64,000 nucleotides of DNA from Ahaetulla prasina (Eukaryota > Chordata > Lepidosauria > Squamata > Colubridae): NCBI RefSeq assembly GCF_028640845.1, contig NC_080540.1, positions 229,136,794-229,200,793 of the forward strand, given 5' to 3'. A program made the translations under genes and the position numbers. Shown piece after piece: positions 1-10,431 of this stretch. How positions within the stretch are numbered: the first letter of the stretch is position 1; each line of letters opens with the position of its first letter. The notes below the pieces were generated by a model, which worked only from the letters and a program-made list of their open reading frames with translations, was not told where the DNA came from and made no database searches.

Positions 1-99
1 TGCCAAGGCAATATTTCTGGTTACTCACTTAAGGATTAACAAATCTGTAAGAGAATATTTATTAGATATTCTTCTTTTACCCTGCCTTTATTTCTTTAT

Positions 100-475
100 A
101 GGTAACTCAAAGTGGCAAACATATCTAATACTATTTCCTTCTCCTATTTTCCACATAATAACAAGCCTGTGAGTTGGGTTGGGCTGAGAGAGAGTGACTG
201 GCTCAAAGTCACCCATCTGGCTTTCATGCCTAAGGCAGGACTATCCCAAAGGTGTTTTTCAAGAGGCAACTGGAGTTTCTGGTTTTCTTTGAAGATGTTT
301 CGCTTCTGCTGAAAAAGCTTCTTGGATAAGAAGTGAAATGTCTTCAAAGAAAAGCCAGAAACTCCAGTTGCTTCTTGAAAAAGCACCTTTGGGACAACCA
401 TGACCAGGATGGATATAAGGCAGGATTAGAATTCCCAGCTTCCTGGTTTCTAGATCAGCACCTTAACCACTACAG
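100..475 (-). mobile_element. tRNA-derived SINE, split by a hairpin insertion
   Basis: Two halves of one SINE lie at about 100-243 and 416-475. The right half, read on the minus strand, gives a tRNA-like head with a pol III A-box-like TAGTGGTTAAGG and a B-box-like stretch. The left half holds the body, with the characteristic run about agreement of a tract ggttgggctgagagagagtg and caaagtcaccc. The same family recurs at 16840-17025 (minus) and 10085-10292 (plus), which supports the assignment. The halves are separated by a 172-bp foldback element flanked by a 13-bp near-perfect duplication. Family membership is from pattern recognition; ends are approximate. Confidence 0.7.
244..415. mobile_element. 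Foldback (hairpin) element inserted in SINE
   Basis: Arms at 244-307 and 329-394 are inverted complements of about 64 nt with a loop of about 20 nt, so a transcript would fold into one long hairpin. Flanking direct repeats taaggcaggacta (231-243) and taaggcaggatta (416-428) differ at one base and look like a target duplication. The host SINE reads continuously if the insert and one repeat are removed. No protein is encoded. Superfamily is not clear; the long target repeat does not fit hAT or mariner, so a template-switch or retroposition product is also possible. Confidence 0.6.
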
Positions 476-480
476 ACATC

Positions 481-1160
481 ATTTACCATTTAACTTGTTC
501 TGTTAACTATTATTAGTTAATAATAAATTCAGTCCATGCTTTTCATTGGATACAAAACCAGCAAGCCAGAGTATATGGAAGGAAGCCTTAACTACACAAA
601 TTCTTTATGTAGTTCTTTTAATCCGTGCAATGAGAATTTTTAATGAATTATCAAACCATTAAAGGAAAGGAAATAATAAAACAAATACATAGCACAGTAA
701 AAGGAAATAAGTAAAATTCAATTTACAAAAGTTATCATCTTATTCTTCCTTAGCACAGTTTCTGGAATATTATTATACTAAAACGATACAGTATCTTTTA
801 TTGGTTATTAACACACTTTGGAGCTTGTTACAACACTAAGTCTAGCAGAAGATAGATGAGACTAAATATTGATTGAATTATTAAAAAGAACAGAACTGCC
901 AAAATACAATCCATATTATTTGAAGCAATTATTTGAAGCAATGCTGAGGCTGGCATTCTATCCTTATCAGTCTTGAGTTTTAATTGAGTCACACCTTGAA
1001 ATTACAGAGTTCTGGAAGACTTCTAGGCAAATGCAAGAACAGGTAAGGGCTGGCCAAAAGTGTAATTTCTTAATACAAGCTGGTGTTGAGATGGGGAAAG
1101 CCTTCTTAATTCAGATTTCAGATTTCTACACTCTGCAGAATGCTAGTCCTAAAGTTCTGT
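481..1160. other. No recognised feature
   Basis: AT-rich sequence between the SINE and the CR1 remnant. I see no exon, RNA gene or clear repeat. Confidence 0.5.
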
Positions 1161-1176
1161 AAAATGCAGAATAGGA

Positions 1177-2760
1177 ATGCAAATCAAAATAAGCAAGGAA
1201 ATGATAAGAGAACATTTATCCACTCTAGAACTCAAATCACCAGGACCAGATGAATTACACCCCGGGATTCTGAAGGAACTGGCAGACGTGATCTCCAAAC
1301 CATTGAACCATATCTTTCAAAGATCCTGGATACCGGGAATATATCAAATGATTGATAGAGCTGATCAAGTTCCCATCTTTAAAACAGGAAAAACAATGAA
1401 TCCAATAAACTACAGACATATCAGCCTGACATCAATATCTGGGAAGATTCTGGAAAACCAACGAATCTGCGAACATCTAGAGGTAAACAAAGTCATACAG
1501 AAGCCAATATGGGTTTGCCAAAAACAGATGAGGCCAGACAAATCTTACTGTATTCTTTAACAATGTGACAAAATTAGTGGACCAGAGAAATGGTGTGGAT
1601 ATAATTTTCTTGGACTTCAGTAAGGTATTTGATAAAGTGGACCATAACCTACTATTTGATAACATAGAAAAAAATCATTAAATTTTTAGGCTAGACAGCA
1701 TCACCAGCATATGGGTTCATAATTGGCTGACCAACCACATTCAATGTGTAGTCTTAATGGAACTGCATCTATATTGAGGGAGCTATACAGTGGGGTACCG
1801 CAAGGCTCTATCTTCGACCAAGTATTCTTCAATATGGTCTTCAGAGAAGGGCGGGATATAAATTCAAATTTTAAAAAAAATATCTTCATCAATGATTTAG
1901 ATGAGGGGATAGAAGGGGAACTCATCAAATTTGCAGATGACACAAAGCTGAAAGGAATAACCAACACTCCAGAAGATAGGCTCAAGATACAGAAGGATCT
2001 CAATAGCCCTGAACACTGAGCCTTGTCTAACAAAATGAAATTCAATGGTGGGAAATGTAAAGTTTTACATTTAGGCAAGGAAGACCAAATGCACAGGTAT
2101 AGAATAAGTGATACCTGACTCAATAGTAGTAACTGTGAGGTGGATCTTGGAATCCTAGTGGAGAACTGCTTAAATATGAGCCAGCAGTGTGCGGCAGCTG
2201 CCAAAAAGGCCAACACAGTCCTAAGCTGCATTAACAGAAGGATAGAATCAAAATCACACAAAGTAGCACTTTATAATGCCTTGGTAAGACCACATTTGAA
2301 ATATTACATAAAGTTTTGGTTACCATAATGTAAAAAAAAAGATAATTCTAAAAAGAATGCAGAGAAGAGCAATAAAGATGATTAGGGGACGGGAAGAGGA
2401 AACATATGAAAAATGGTTGCAGTAATTGGCTATGCTTAGTTTAATGAAAAAAGCTCTGGGGTGACATAGTAATCTTCCAATATCTAAGGGGCTGCTATGA
2501 AGAAAACAGGGGTGGGGGGGGAGAAACCTATTCTCCAAAGTACCTGAAGGTAGAAGAAGCAGCAATGGATGGAAACTAATCAAGGAGAAAACCAATCTAG
2601 AGCTAAGGAAAAATTTCCTGATAGTACAATTAATCAAAGGAACATTGCCTCCAGGCGTTATGGGTACTCCAACACTGGAGGTTTTCAAGAAAAGATTGGT
2701 CAAACATTTGTCTGAATTGGTATAAGGTTTCCTGCTTATAGGGGTTGAACTAGAAGACCT
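1177..2760 (+). pseudogene. CR1 reverse transcriptase pseudogene
   Basis: Decayed ORF2 of the CR1 copy. The open segment 1177-1560 holds the RT N-terminal signature around KSPGPDELHPGILKEL and later NYRHISLTSISGKILE. Motif A appears as FLDFSKVFDKVDHN near 1603-1645 in another frame. Segment 1723-2019 holds SGVPQGS (near 1786-1815) and the catalytic-site motif FADDTKL (1930-1950); the nested insertion lies between these two. Segment 2140-2328 holds [13 protein letters not shown] and LVRPHLKY, typical of the CR1 region after the palm. Three or more frame changes and several stops remove any coding capacity. The apparent 98-residue open frame at 1723-2019 survives only because insertion plus target duplication add 48 bp, a multiple of three. 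Confidence 0.88.
1836..1878 (+). mobile_element. 43-bp SINE/L2 tail nested in CR1
   Basis: The segment reads ggtcttcagagaagggcggg then atataaat and an A-rich end. This matches the 3' tail of the SINEs at 7940 and 27683 (gagtcttcggagaagggcgg). It interrupts the CR1 codons for the stretch before FINDLDEG. The 5-bp motif aatat occurs on both sides (1831-1835 and 1879-1883), consistent with a target duplication. It is an extremely 5'-truncated retroposition. Confidence 0.7.
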
Positions 2761-2876
2761 CCAAGGTCTCTTCCAATTCTTTTATTATGTTAAAATAGTT
2801 CATTTAAATGTAAGATTGGTTAAGGACTGTTCAAGATGGGTGAGAACTTGGAATTTCTCTGAAAAAAATTATTTAT

Positions 2877-3118
2877 TTTTATTTATGCCGAGATTTATAA
2901 CACTGCCCAACTCAGACTATGTGACTCTGGGTACAACCTAAATAGACAATAAATTTAAAAACAACATTTAAAATAAACAGAAAATACATAAACACAAAAG
3001 AGAAAATGTAAAATAGTGACTAAGGACATAGCAAAACAACATAGGGCAGACTCCCTATTCAGTCAACCCCTAATGCCAGGGGAAAGAGCCAGATCTTAAG
3101 GGCTTCCCTCAAGGCAAG
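2877..3118 (-). mobile_element. L2-like LINE 3' end
   Basis: On the minus strand, 3118 to about 3060 encodes LREALKIWLFPLA, resembling the L2/CR1-clade C-terminal motif FRKALKTWLF. It is followed by an untranslated tail whose plus-strand form gtgactctgggtacaacc matches related tails at 26965 and 55880. Only the last few codons and the 3' UTR remain. Confidence 0.6.
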
Positions 3119-3144
3119 AACAGTTGTTTAAACTAAAGATTCCC

Positions 3145-3410
3145 ACCCCACTCCAGGGGAAAGATACTGCAAAATCCCCATTCCCACCCCACTCCTGAGG
3201 AAGGATACTGCAAAATCCCCATTCCCTCCCCACTCTTGGGGGAAGGATATTGCAAAATCTCCATTCCCACCCCACTCTGGGGCCAGCCAGTGGTGGTATT
3301 TGCCAGTTCTCTGAACTACTCAAAATTTCCGCTACCAGTTCTCTGAAGTGCTCAAAATTTCTGCTACTGGTTCTCCAGAACCTGTCAGAACCTGCTGGAT
3401 TTCACCCCTG
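3145..3410 (+). mobile_element. hAT-like MITE with internal minisatellite, copy 1
   Basis: The right end, gctggatttcacccctg at 3394-3410, is the exact complement of the left end of the copy at 61403. The interior shares the motifs actactcaaaatttcc and gttctccagaacctg with copies at 27288 and 50283. The left terminus is not recognisable and no 8-bp duplication is seen, so the left boundary is a guess. Contains a tandem repeat of about 42 bp. Confidence 0.7.
3151..3280. repeat. ~42-bp tandem repeat, three copies
   Basis: Three consecutive units each contain gatactgcaaaatccccatt or a close variant followed by a run of ccaccccactc. The related MITE copies at 27288, 50283 and 61403 carry about two units each, so unit number varies between family members. 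Confidence 0.75.
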
Positions 3411-3930
3411 GCTTATATCTTCCAATATATTGTGATTGCAGTTGCCAACATATGTAGAGCAGAAGAGAACTGCTTTAGATAGTATACCAATATGTCTTTA
3501 TTTTACACTTGACAATAGATATGGAAGTTCTCCAAATCTCCCTAAATTCTGTATCTTTTCAAAATCCCTGCAAATACATTTCCTCAGGTTTATTGCTTTA
3601 TTAAACGAACATATAGACCAGGCCTGGATAACCTGTAGAGAAGAAATGACAATATCGATAAACTGCAATCCAGAAAGGAATAGCTAATGTGCCAATCAGC
3701 AATTCAATGGCTAGCAGAGTGCCAACAGTGACAGAGCTGTCAGTGTTGGTGAGGCCTGGAGCTGTTGGAGGCATTCAGGAGCATGTCTGTATTTGGTGGG
3801 GGAGGGGCAACTTCTTTTGGTAATGACAACATTTAAGAGCAGTGAATTTATTGAGCTTTTTAAAAATACCAACAGGCTGTAAAGGGCACTAACTACCTAA
3901 TCCAGCACTTGAGAGAAGAGCCAGATCTTT
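3411..3930. other. No recognised feature
   Basis: Unique-looking sequence between the MITE and the AGAAT array. No exon or repeat identified. Confidence 0.45.
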
Positions 3931-3995
3931 AGAATAGAATAGAATAGAATAGAATAGAATAGAATAGAATAGAATAGAATAGAATAGAATAGAAT
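3931..3995. repeat. (AGAAT)13 microsatellite
   Basis: Thirteen perfect AGAAT units. On the minus strand it is the (ATTCT)n tail of the CR1/L3-like LINE that follows directly. Confidence 0.97.
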
Positions 3996-4535
3996 TTTTT
4001 ATTGGCCAAGTGTGATTGGCCACAAAAGGAATTTGTCTTGGTGCATATGCTCTCAGTGTACATAAAAGAAAAGATACGTTTATCAAGGTACAACATTTAC
4101 AACACAATTGATGGTCAATACATCAATATAAATCATAAGGATTGCCAGCAACAAAGTTACAGTTATACAGTCATAAGTGGAAAGAGATTGGTGATGGGAA
4201 TGATGAGAAGATTAATAGTAGTGCAGATTTAGTAAATTGACAGTGTTGAGGGAATTATTTGTTTAGCAGAGTGATGGCCTTCGGGGAAAAACTGTTCTTG
4301 TGTCTAGTTGTTCTGGTGTGCAGTGCTCTATAGCGTCGTTTTGAGGGTAGGAGTTGAAACAGTTTATGTCCTGGATGTGAGGGATCTGTAAATATTTTCA
4401 CGGCCCTCTTCTTGATTCGTGCAGTATACAGGTCCTCAATGGAAGGCAGGTTGGTAGCAATTATTTTTTCTGCAGTTCTAATTATCCTCTGAAGTCTGTG
4501 TCTTTCTTGTTGGGTTGCAGTACCGAATCTTTAAA
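3996..4535 (-). mobile_element. CR1/L3-like LINE 3' end
   Basis: Minus-strand reading from about 4535 gives a LINE C-terminus: a stretch similar to SIEDLYTARIKKRAVKIFTD, then HPGHKLFQLLPSKRRYR and KNSFFPKAI. This is the conserved end of CR1/L3-type ORF2 proteins, in which HP..LF.LLPSGRRYR is typical. It is followed by about 280 bp of 3' UTR ending in cacttggccaataaaa and the ATTCT array. The second copy at 27078-27235 is nearly identical over the last 150 bp. The copy is 5'-truncated and encodes nothing functional. Confidence 0.85.
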
Positions 4536-7500
4536 GCTATACACAACACAATTTTATATCTAACTATAAAAGTCTCTCTTGAAAATCTTTTCAAGTATGA
4601 TGTAAACAAGATCTAGCATTTAAATTTGATTAACCGGTCTGGAAGTCTTTATAGAATAAAATTCCTTTCTAATCTATTCTGACAAGTTATCAAGAGTTGT
4701 CTATGAAAATAATTTATAGTTGGTATTCCATTTCTTTAAAATAGTATTGAATATTTAAAATATACTTCTATAGACTTTCAATTTATCTATTTTTTTAAAA
4801 AAAGAAACCTTTATAGTTTTTGTATTTGGACTATGCTTGAACTAAACAGAGATACCAGGTGGCAGCCAAGCCCTTTCAGTCCCCAATCAAACTGTATTTT
4901 CATATGAACCTAATTCTGCTTTTATACAGTAGTTCAGTTTCTAAATTATAAAACTGTCTAGGTACTTCTCTTCGGCTAACACCCCTGCCATTGTTTCATC
5001 CTGATAATGATATTGTTCAAAAAAGACAATATAAATTCTTAAATTCTTTTTAAAAAGGAAGAAAAATTATAGTTATCCCTATCTTAATGATTGCAGAGAT
5101 AAAGTAAGCTTAACAGAAAAAAAAATTGCTGTTGTGTATTTTATGGATAGGAGCTTAATGCATTGGAAAAAGTGAATTCTAAACACTACGTTATTGAAAA
5201 AGGCTCTTGTCCACAAAAATTGTGCACCAACAATGTTGATGCTACAGTAGATAACCACCCTCTAGTAGATTTATTTCAAGAGTTAGACCGCTTGTCAAGT
5301 CTCTTATCTCAACCATTCAACAATTCACTGAAAAAAGCAATAGGCATCATTAAGAACATATCTTTCAGGAGGGTTTCACTGTGCTACCTAGATAGTATAT
5401 TTCAAATCTGAAACATTGCAGTTTGATAATAAAAATAATAATAAAAGCCGCTTTCCTGGTAGAGAATGTCAGGTGCCACAGGAGGTAAACTGTCCAAAGG
5501 TAACTGTGATAGATATACTAACACATATTAATTAACCCATATGATTATACTTTAGAATTTGACATATTCAGAACAAATGCAAATATCCAAAGTTACCAAC
5601 CATGCCATCTTGTCTGATTGGTTAAACAACTGGCAAGTCACTGTGGAAAGGTCAAACAAACAACCCCTGCCCCACCAAAAAACATACACAGGAAGAACAC
5701 ACATTAATCCTAGGAAAGACCTAAACAACTGAGGCATTCACAGCACAAGTGTTTCACTTGTCTAGGTTTTATTTGCTCCATTACTATAAATCATCTTAAG
5801 AAAAGTAGCGTAGAACTGTGCTAAATAAATCTACAATTTAAATGCATCCTTTATTTATCTTGTGTGTGATAGAAAGATTGGTATTGTTAGTAAGAAGGTA
5901 TCAACTCATTTAGTGCCTTGCAGTTTTCCATTTAAATAATGTTTCTTTAGGAAAAAAATTATGTTGTTACACAAAACAATCAACTGTATCACAGATGGAT
6001 CTTAATTTTCTAACCACCCCTAAGTGGGTTTCCTTACCTGGATTTTGAATTATGGTACTTTAATAGCTCTTTATAAGATATTTCACTCAATTTTATAAAC
6101 AGAATATATTCTATATTCTCTGTATATCTGTAGAAACATCACTATGTCCAATTCTTCATTCATATGTACAATTATTAAAATGTTTGGAAGTTTAAGCCTA
6201 TTTCTGTTAAATTAATCACAGTATATGTACATGCACCATACTATACCTTTAAGCTATGGTAACCCAATTCCCCCCAACCCAATGTTTAAGTAGCTTATCT
6301 CTTGTGATGCTATTGGGATTCTTTGCAGCCCATTGAAAAATATAAGAGCGATTAAAAAAACCCTTAAATCTCCATAAAATAATTAAGTTGGGAACACTAA
6401 AAAGAAAGGATTTGTCTGCATGCATTGATAAAATAACTTCTTTCACACTAAAATATTTATCAAATGTATCCACTTTGATACTATAATTATTATACTGTTT
6501 GGATTTATAAAATGAAACTGTTGGTAGCACAAGTTATGCTTAAGGAAACAAAATCCTATTGACTCCAATATCTACTTTTGCAACTGCAGACTTGCAGCTA
6601 ATGACTGGATGTTGGAAAATTAATATAATCATCAATTTTTTGGCTTATATTTTCCCCAGACACTTTGAAACTGGAATTCTCCTTCCACTTACACCTTTAA
6701 ATTTAACCCAGGTTTTCCCAAGTGAAAGCAAGAACAGTTTTGAAGAAGAAAAACAAGGCAACATCTGTCTTATTTTTTCTGTCTAACTCTATTTTCTAAA
6801 GAATAACCAGATACTCACAGTAATTCATTAATCACTATTTTCTGTGAAAAGGGTACCTGGTATTTTTAGCAATACTTTCTTGAGTGATTTGCGATCCATT
6901 TACTTCAAAGCATAAAACCCTACTTACCAACTCACCAGATGTCACGGGAAGCTTTCCAAAATATCTTAATCTATATGTTCTTCCTGTCACAAAACAGTTT
7001 TATCTGTGTGATCCTAAATTCCCTAGAAATAGTTCAACTACATAAAATGTGGAGAGTTGTATTACAAAAGTAGAATTAAATTAATCTGTAATTCTTGACC
7101 AGTAAGATTATTCCTTCTAATAGGTAAAACTGAATATTTGAATAGCAGTTTACAAGCAAATTATAGCTATTAAATTGTAAGGGAAGCAAAAACATTAGAT
7201 ATTATTTCTGTTTAATCTATAAAAGCAACATACCCAGCCTTATATTAAAATGCTGAAGACACTTAAGGAGGGTTATATAGATGTTTGAAGGGACACATTC
7301 AGGAATCGGAAATAATCAGACCTACCAAAAGTCAGATCAGGCTAATAATAGTTTCTCATTCTGACATGCAGGAAGGAGGGAAGGTCTGAGTTTCTATTAT
7401 CTACCAGAGGAAAAAGCACATATTTACGGCTATATGTTACTTTTAAAAACCCAATAAAATAAGAAGGGATTTGCTGGCAATTTAATAAGTATGAAAACAC

Positions 7501-7939
7501 ATACTTTTTTATTTTATTGTACCCCACTCAAAGTTGGTTTATGAGTGAGATGGGCGGTCTTTAAATCTGACAGAAAGACAGACATAAAATGGAGGACAGG
7601 AATTTTCAAGTCCTTCTCCTTTTAGAAACTTTTTTCCAAGTATCCATTCTTTTGAGTGCATTCTTAAATATGCTACGTTCTTGAGTAAGAATGTGATAAA
7701 ATTGGCAGCAGGATGGTAAGAAACATCAATGTCATTTGAGACTAATAGATTGAGGGAACCTCATGGAAAAGGAAGGGTGGTGGCAAGAAAAAGGATGGTC
7801 CTTCTACATCCAAAGGGATGTTTGTCAAAGATGGAAAGGAGTCACATTTCTTTTCTTATCTAAAGGTTAGAAAAATGGTAACCAATTTTGTAATAAAATG
7901 GTAAAAATAAGGATCTCTTTTCCAGTTTCTAAATACCAA
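4536..7939. other. AT-rich unique DNA
   Basis: About 3.4 kb without an identifiable gene. A short stretch at 7512-7575 containing gtgagatgggcggtctttaaat resembles a LINE/SINE 3' tail. Open frames here are short and unrecognised, for example the 82-codon frame at 5163-5411. Confidence 0.45.
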
Positions 7940-8206
7940 GGGGCCGGTTTAGCTCAGGCTGGTAAAGCCTGTTATTAAGAACACAGAGCCTGCAATTACT
8001 GCAGGTTCAAGCCCGGCCCAAGGTTGACTCAGCCTTCCATCCTTTATAAGGTAGGTAAAATGAGGACCCAGATTGTTGGGGGGGTAATAAGTTGACTTTG
8101 TAAAAATATACAAATAGAATGAGACTATTGCCTTATACACTGTAAGCCGCCCTGAGTCTTCGGAGAAGGGCGGGGTATAAATATAAACAAACAAAAAAAA
8201 AAAAAA
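7940..8206 (+). mobile_element. tRNA-derived SINE with L2-like tail, copy 1
   Basis: The head is tRNA-like: GGGCCGG at 7941 can pair with CCGGCCC near 8011 as an acceptor stem, an A-box-like tttagctcaggctgg follows the 5' arm, and the B-box is GGTTCAAGCCC at 8003-8013. The body has ccaaggttgactcagccttc and aaaatgaggacccagattg. The tail, gccgccctgagtcttcggag then aagggcggggtataaat, resembles the 3' end of the L2 LINE at 12105-12155, suggesting L2 mobilisation. It ends in an A-rich tract. Not a functional tRNA gene. Confidence 0.85.
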
Positions 8207-9214
8207 CCATTTCCAGAAAGCTGGGCAACATGACTAGGAAGTTATTAGAGTGATTAATGGTGGTCGCTCTGAGTTGAGGACAGATCTGTTAATCACTGAA
8301 TTCAATCCCACTCTTATCACAATAGTTTTCACGAGTGGAAACCCATTTTTGTCATGTTTGCCTCACTGTTGCCATTAGGACCTCAAATTTAGGTGATAAC
8401 TTTGCAATTTAGAACAGGACAAGTTTGTTTACAGCCATATCCATATTTACATGCTGGTCTGTTTATCTTGAACCAACTCTGGAATTCAGGTCTTGTCCTA
8501 GTTTGATATATAGTCTTCAAAAAATAAAGGGCAAATCATCTAAAACAATCAGAAAATCGGTCAGGTAATGAACTCTTAAGATCATTTCACAAAAATAATG
8601 TTGTAGTCAACATTACAACCGTACAAAAACACCCAAAAATTTTTTAAAAGTCTACAGACCTTATTTTGAAAACATTTCAGAGGTATCATTTTATTAGACA
8701 GTTGACTAATTTTACAAAAATAAAAGAATCCGCTATCTTTAATGATACCGATACTGTACTTTTTCTGCCACTTTTTTCTCTTTTAAAAGGAGGATGAAGA
8801 AACACATGCAGACATTGAAGGTGGCACCCACAAACCATGCTCACCCCCATTTCCTATAATATTTGAGCCTGAAGGATCTATGCCTACCTACAGATCTGTC
8901 TACACAAGCACTCAAAGAAAGTTTAACTGATAGGCAGAGCCTCAAGCATGAGAGATTTCTTAATTTCTCGTAAGATGTTTCCCACAGAAGAAAGTGAGGG
9001 ATGATTGCAACTCACAAAATAAGGTGGAAGTTTAAAAACAAAAGTCTTCCTGGGAAGGAAACCTGAAGAACTGGAAGGAGATATATAGGCTAGCAATCTA
9101 AGATAGACTTAGGCAATGCTTGTCACTGAAGGTTCCTTGTGGTTGGTTTTAGTACTGAGCAGTGTTTCCTCGTGTTTCTGAGACAGATGGAGGGACAATG
9201 TGCACTAACGAAGA
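8207..9214. other. No recognised feature
   Basis: AT-rich unique sequence; no exon or repeat I can name. Confidence 0.45.
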
Positions 9215-9560
9215 ATGTATTTATTTATTTAAAATACTTATATGCTATTCATTTCAAAAGCAGAACTCTGGGTAGCTCACAAACTCAATATAAAAACAAC
9301 AACATCCAGATTATGAAAAATACTCCCCACCCCCAGTAAAATAATACATGGCACCACACCCACATTCCCTTGAAACAACTCACAACACTCCAACTTCACC
9401 CTACCTCAACACTTGGTGGAAAATCAAGCTTTTCAAGGCATTTCAGACTCCTGGATCTCAAAAGGAAGGGTGTTCTGTAGGGGTGGGGCAGCCACAAAAG
9501 ACACATGCTTCCTAGGTCCCACAACATGGCAACAACCAAGGAAGTTGCTGCTTGATGACA
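9215..9560 (-). mobile_element. Decayed LINE 3' end
   Basis: Plus-strand aactctgggtagctcacaaa near 9264 matches the complement of the LINE tails at 2877 and 26965. Minus-strand codons near 9420-9480 (RSLKCLEKL) resemble the FRKALK-type C-terminus. Weak and old; boundaries approximate. Confidence 0.4.
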
Positions 9561-9568
9561 GCCTAGAT

Positions 9569-9914
9569 CCATGATGGCGAACCTATGGCACGCATGCCAG
9601 AGATGGCACGCAGCACCCTCTCTGATGGCACACAAACCGTTGCCCCAGTTCAGCTCTGCTGCGCATGCCTGTGCACCTCCCTCTGGCCAGCTGATATTTG
9701 TGTCTCTGCTGTGCATGCGTGGGGATGGGGCATGTTCGGGGGGCACATGCATGGGGGCGGGGTGCATCTGGGGTCACTCGTGCATGCGCGGGGGTGGGGA
9801 GCATGTGCAGGGTGCATGTGCATTGCATTTTGGGGGTTCGGGCATGCTCGTGAGCATTAGCATGCGCATATCCACGCTTTGGGCACTCGGTCCGGAAAAG
9901 GTTAGCCATCACTG
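9569..9914. mobile_element. hAT-like MITE, 346 bp, intact ends
   Basis: Left end ccatgatggcgaacc and right end ggttagccatcactg are inverted complements with three mismatches. The 8-bp target duplication gcctagat is perfect (9561-9568 and 9915-9922). An 8-bp duplication and CAGTG-type termini define hAT elements. The interior is GC-rich with many cgcatgc/gcatgcg motifs and has no transposase frame. The element at 52738 has the same left terminus. Confidence 0.9.
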
Positions 9915-10084
9915 GCCTAGATAAAACTCTTGAAGTGTTTAAGAATGTGGGATCTGAAGTTCTACTGAACAATTAGGGGCCACTGTGTTCAAAACTCTCC
10001 AGCACAGAGAACTATGGGAAAGGCAGAAGAGAGAAACAATCACATTCCACCAGCTAAAAAAGCTGCTGCCAGGCTGGAAAAAAA

Positions 10085-10292
10085 ATGCTCACCAAACTAG
10101 AAAACGAGATACCATGAGTTCTAGTTCCACCTTAGACATGAAAACCAGCTGGGGGACTTTGGGCTAGTCATTCTCTCTCCATCCAACCCATCTCAAGGGT
10201 TGTTGTGGGAAAATAGGAAGAGGAAGGTATGTCAGATATGTTCACCGCCTTGACTTATTTGTACAAAGGCAAAATACAAAAAAATAAATAAA
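10085..10292 (+). mobile_element. tRNA-derived SINE, same family as at 100
   Basis: Shows a B-box-like gagttctagttcc, then gactttgggctagtcattct and ggttgttgtgggaaaatagg, ending in caccgccttgacttatttgt and an A-rich tail. These are the forward-strand equivalents of motifs in the copies at 100 and 16840. The head is degraded. Confidence 0.7.
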
Positions 10293-10431
10293 AAATGTAT
10301 GTCCCAGGAGGACTTCTTCAAGTCATTCTCAAAATCAAATTGTGGCAGGTTATCAGCCGAGCAAAGAATGGAATCTAGTGATACATACTACATATAACTT
10401 GCTAAGAAAAGTGACAATTACTGAAAGTAAA

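Larger units (their letters stand above)
1165..2795 (+). mobile_element. CR1 LINE remnant (RT to 3' end)
   Basis: A 5'-truncated, decayed CR1-type non-LTR retrotransposon. Broken frames carry reverse transcriptase motifs in order, then the CR1 C-terminal region. The 3' end contains the sequence ggttgaactagaagacctcc followed by aaggtctcttccaattc, which is the typical CR1 3' untranslated terminus in birds and reptiles. The endonuclease domain is absent. A 43-bp foreign piece sits at 1836-1878. Many stops and indels show that this is an old copy. Confidence 0.88.

Noticed and set aside
7940..8014. tRNA gene
   Set aside because: The acceptor-like stem and B-box are present but the sequence is the head of a SINE with body, tail and A-rich end, and a related copy at 27683 has diverged pairing.
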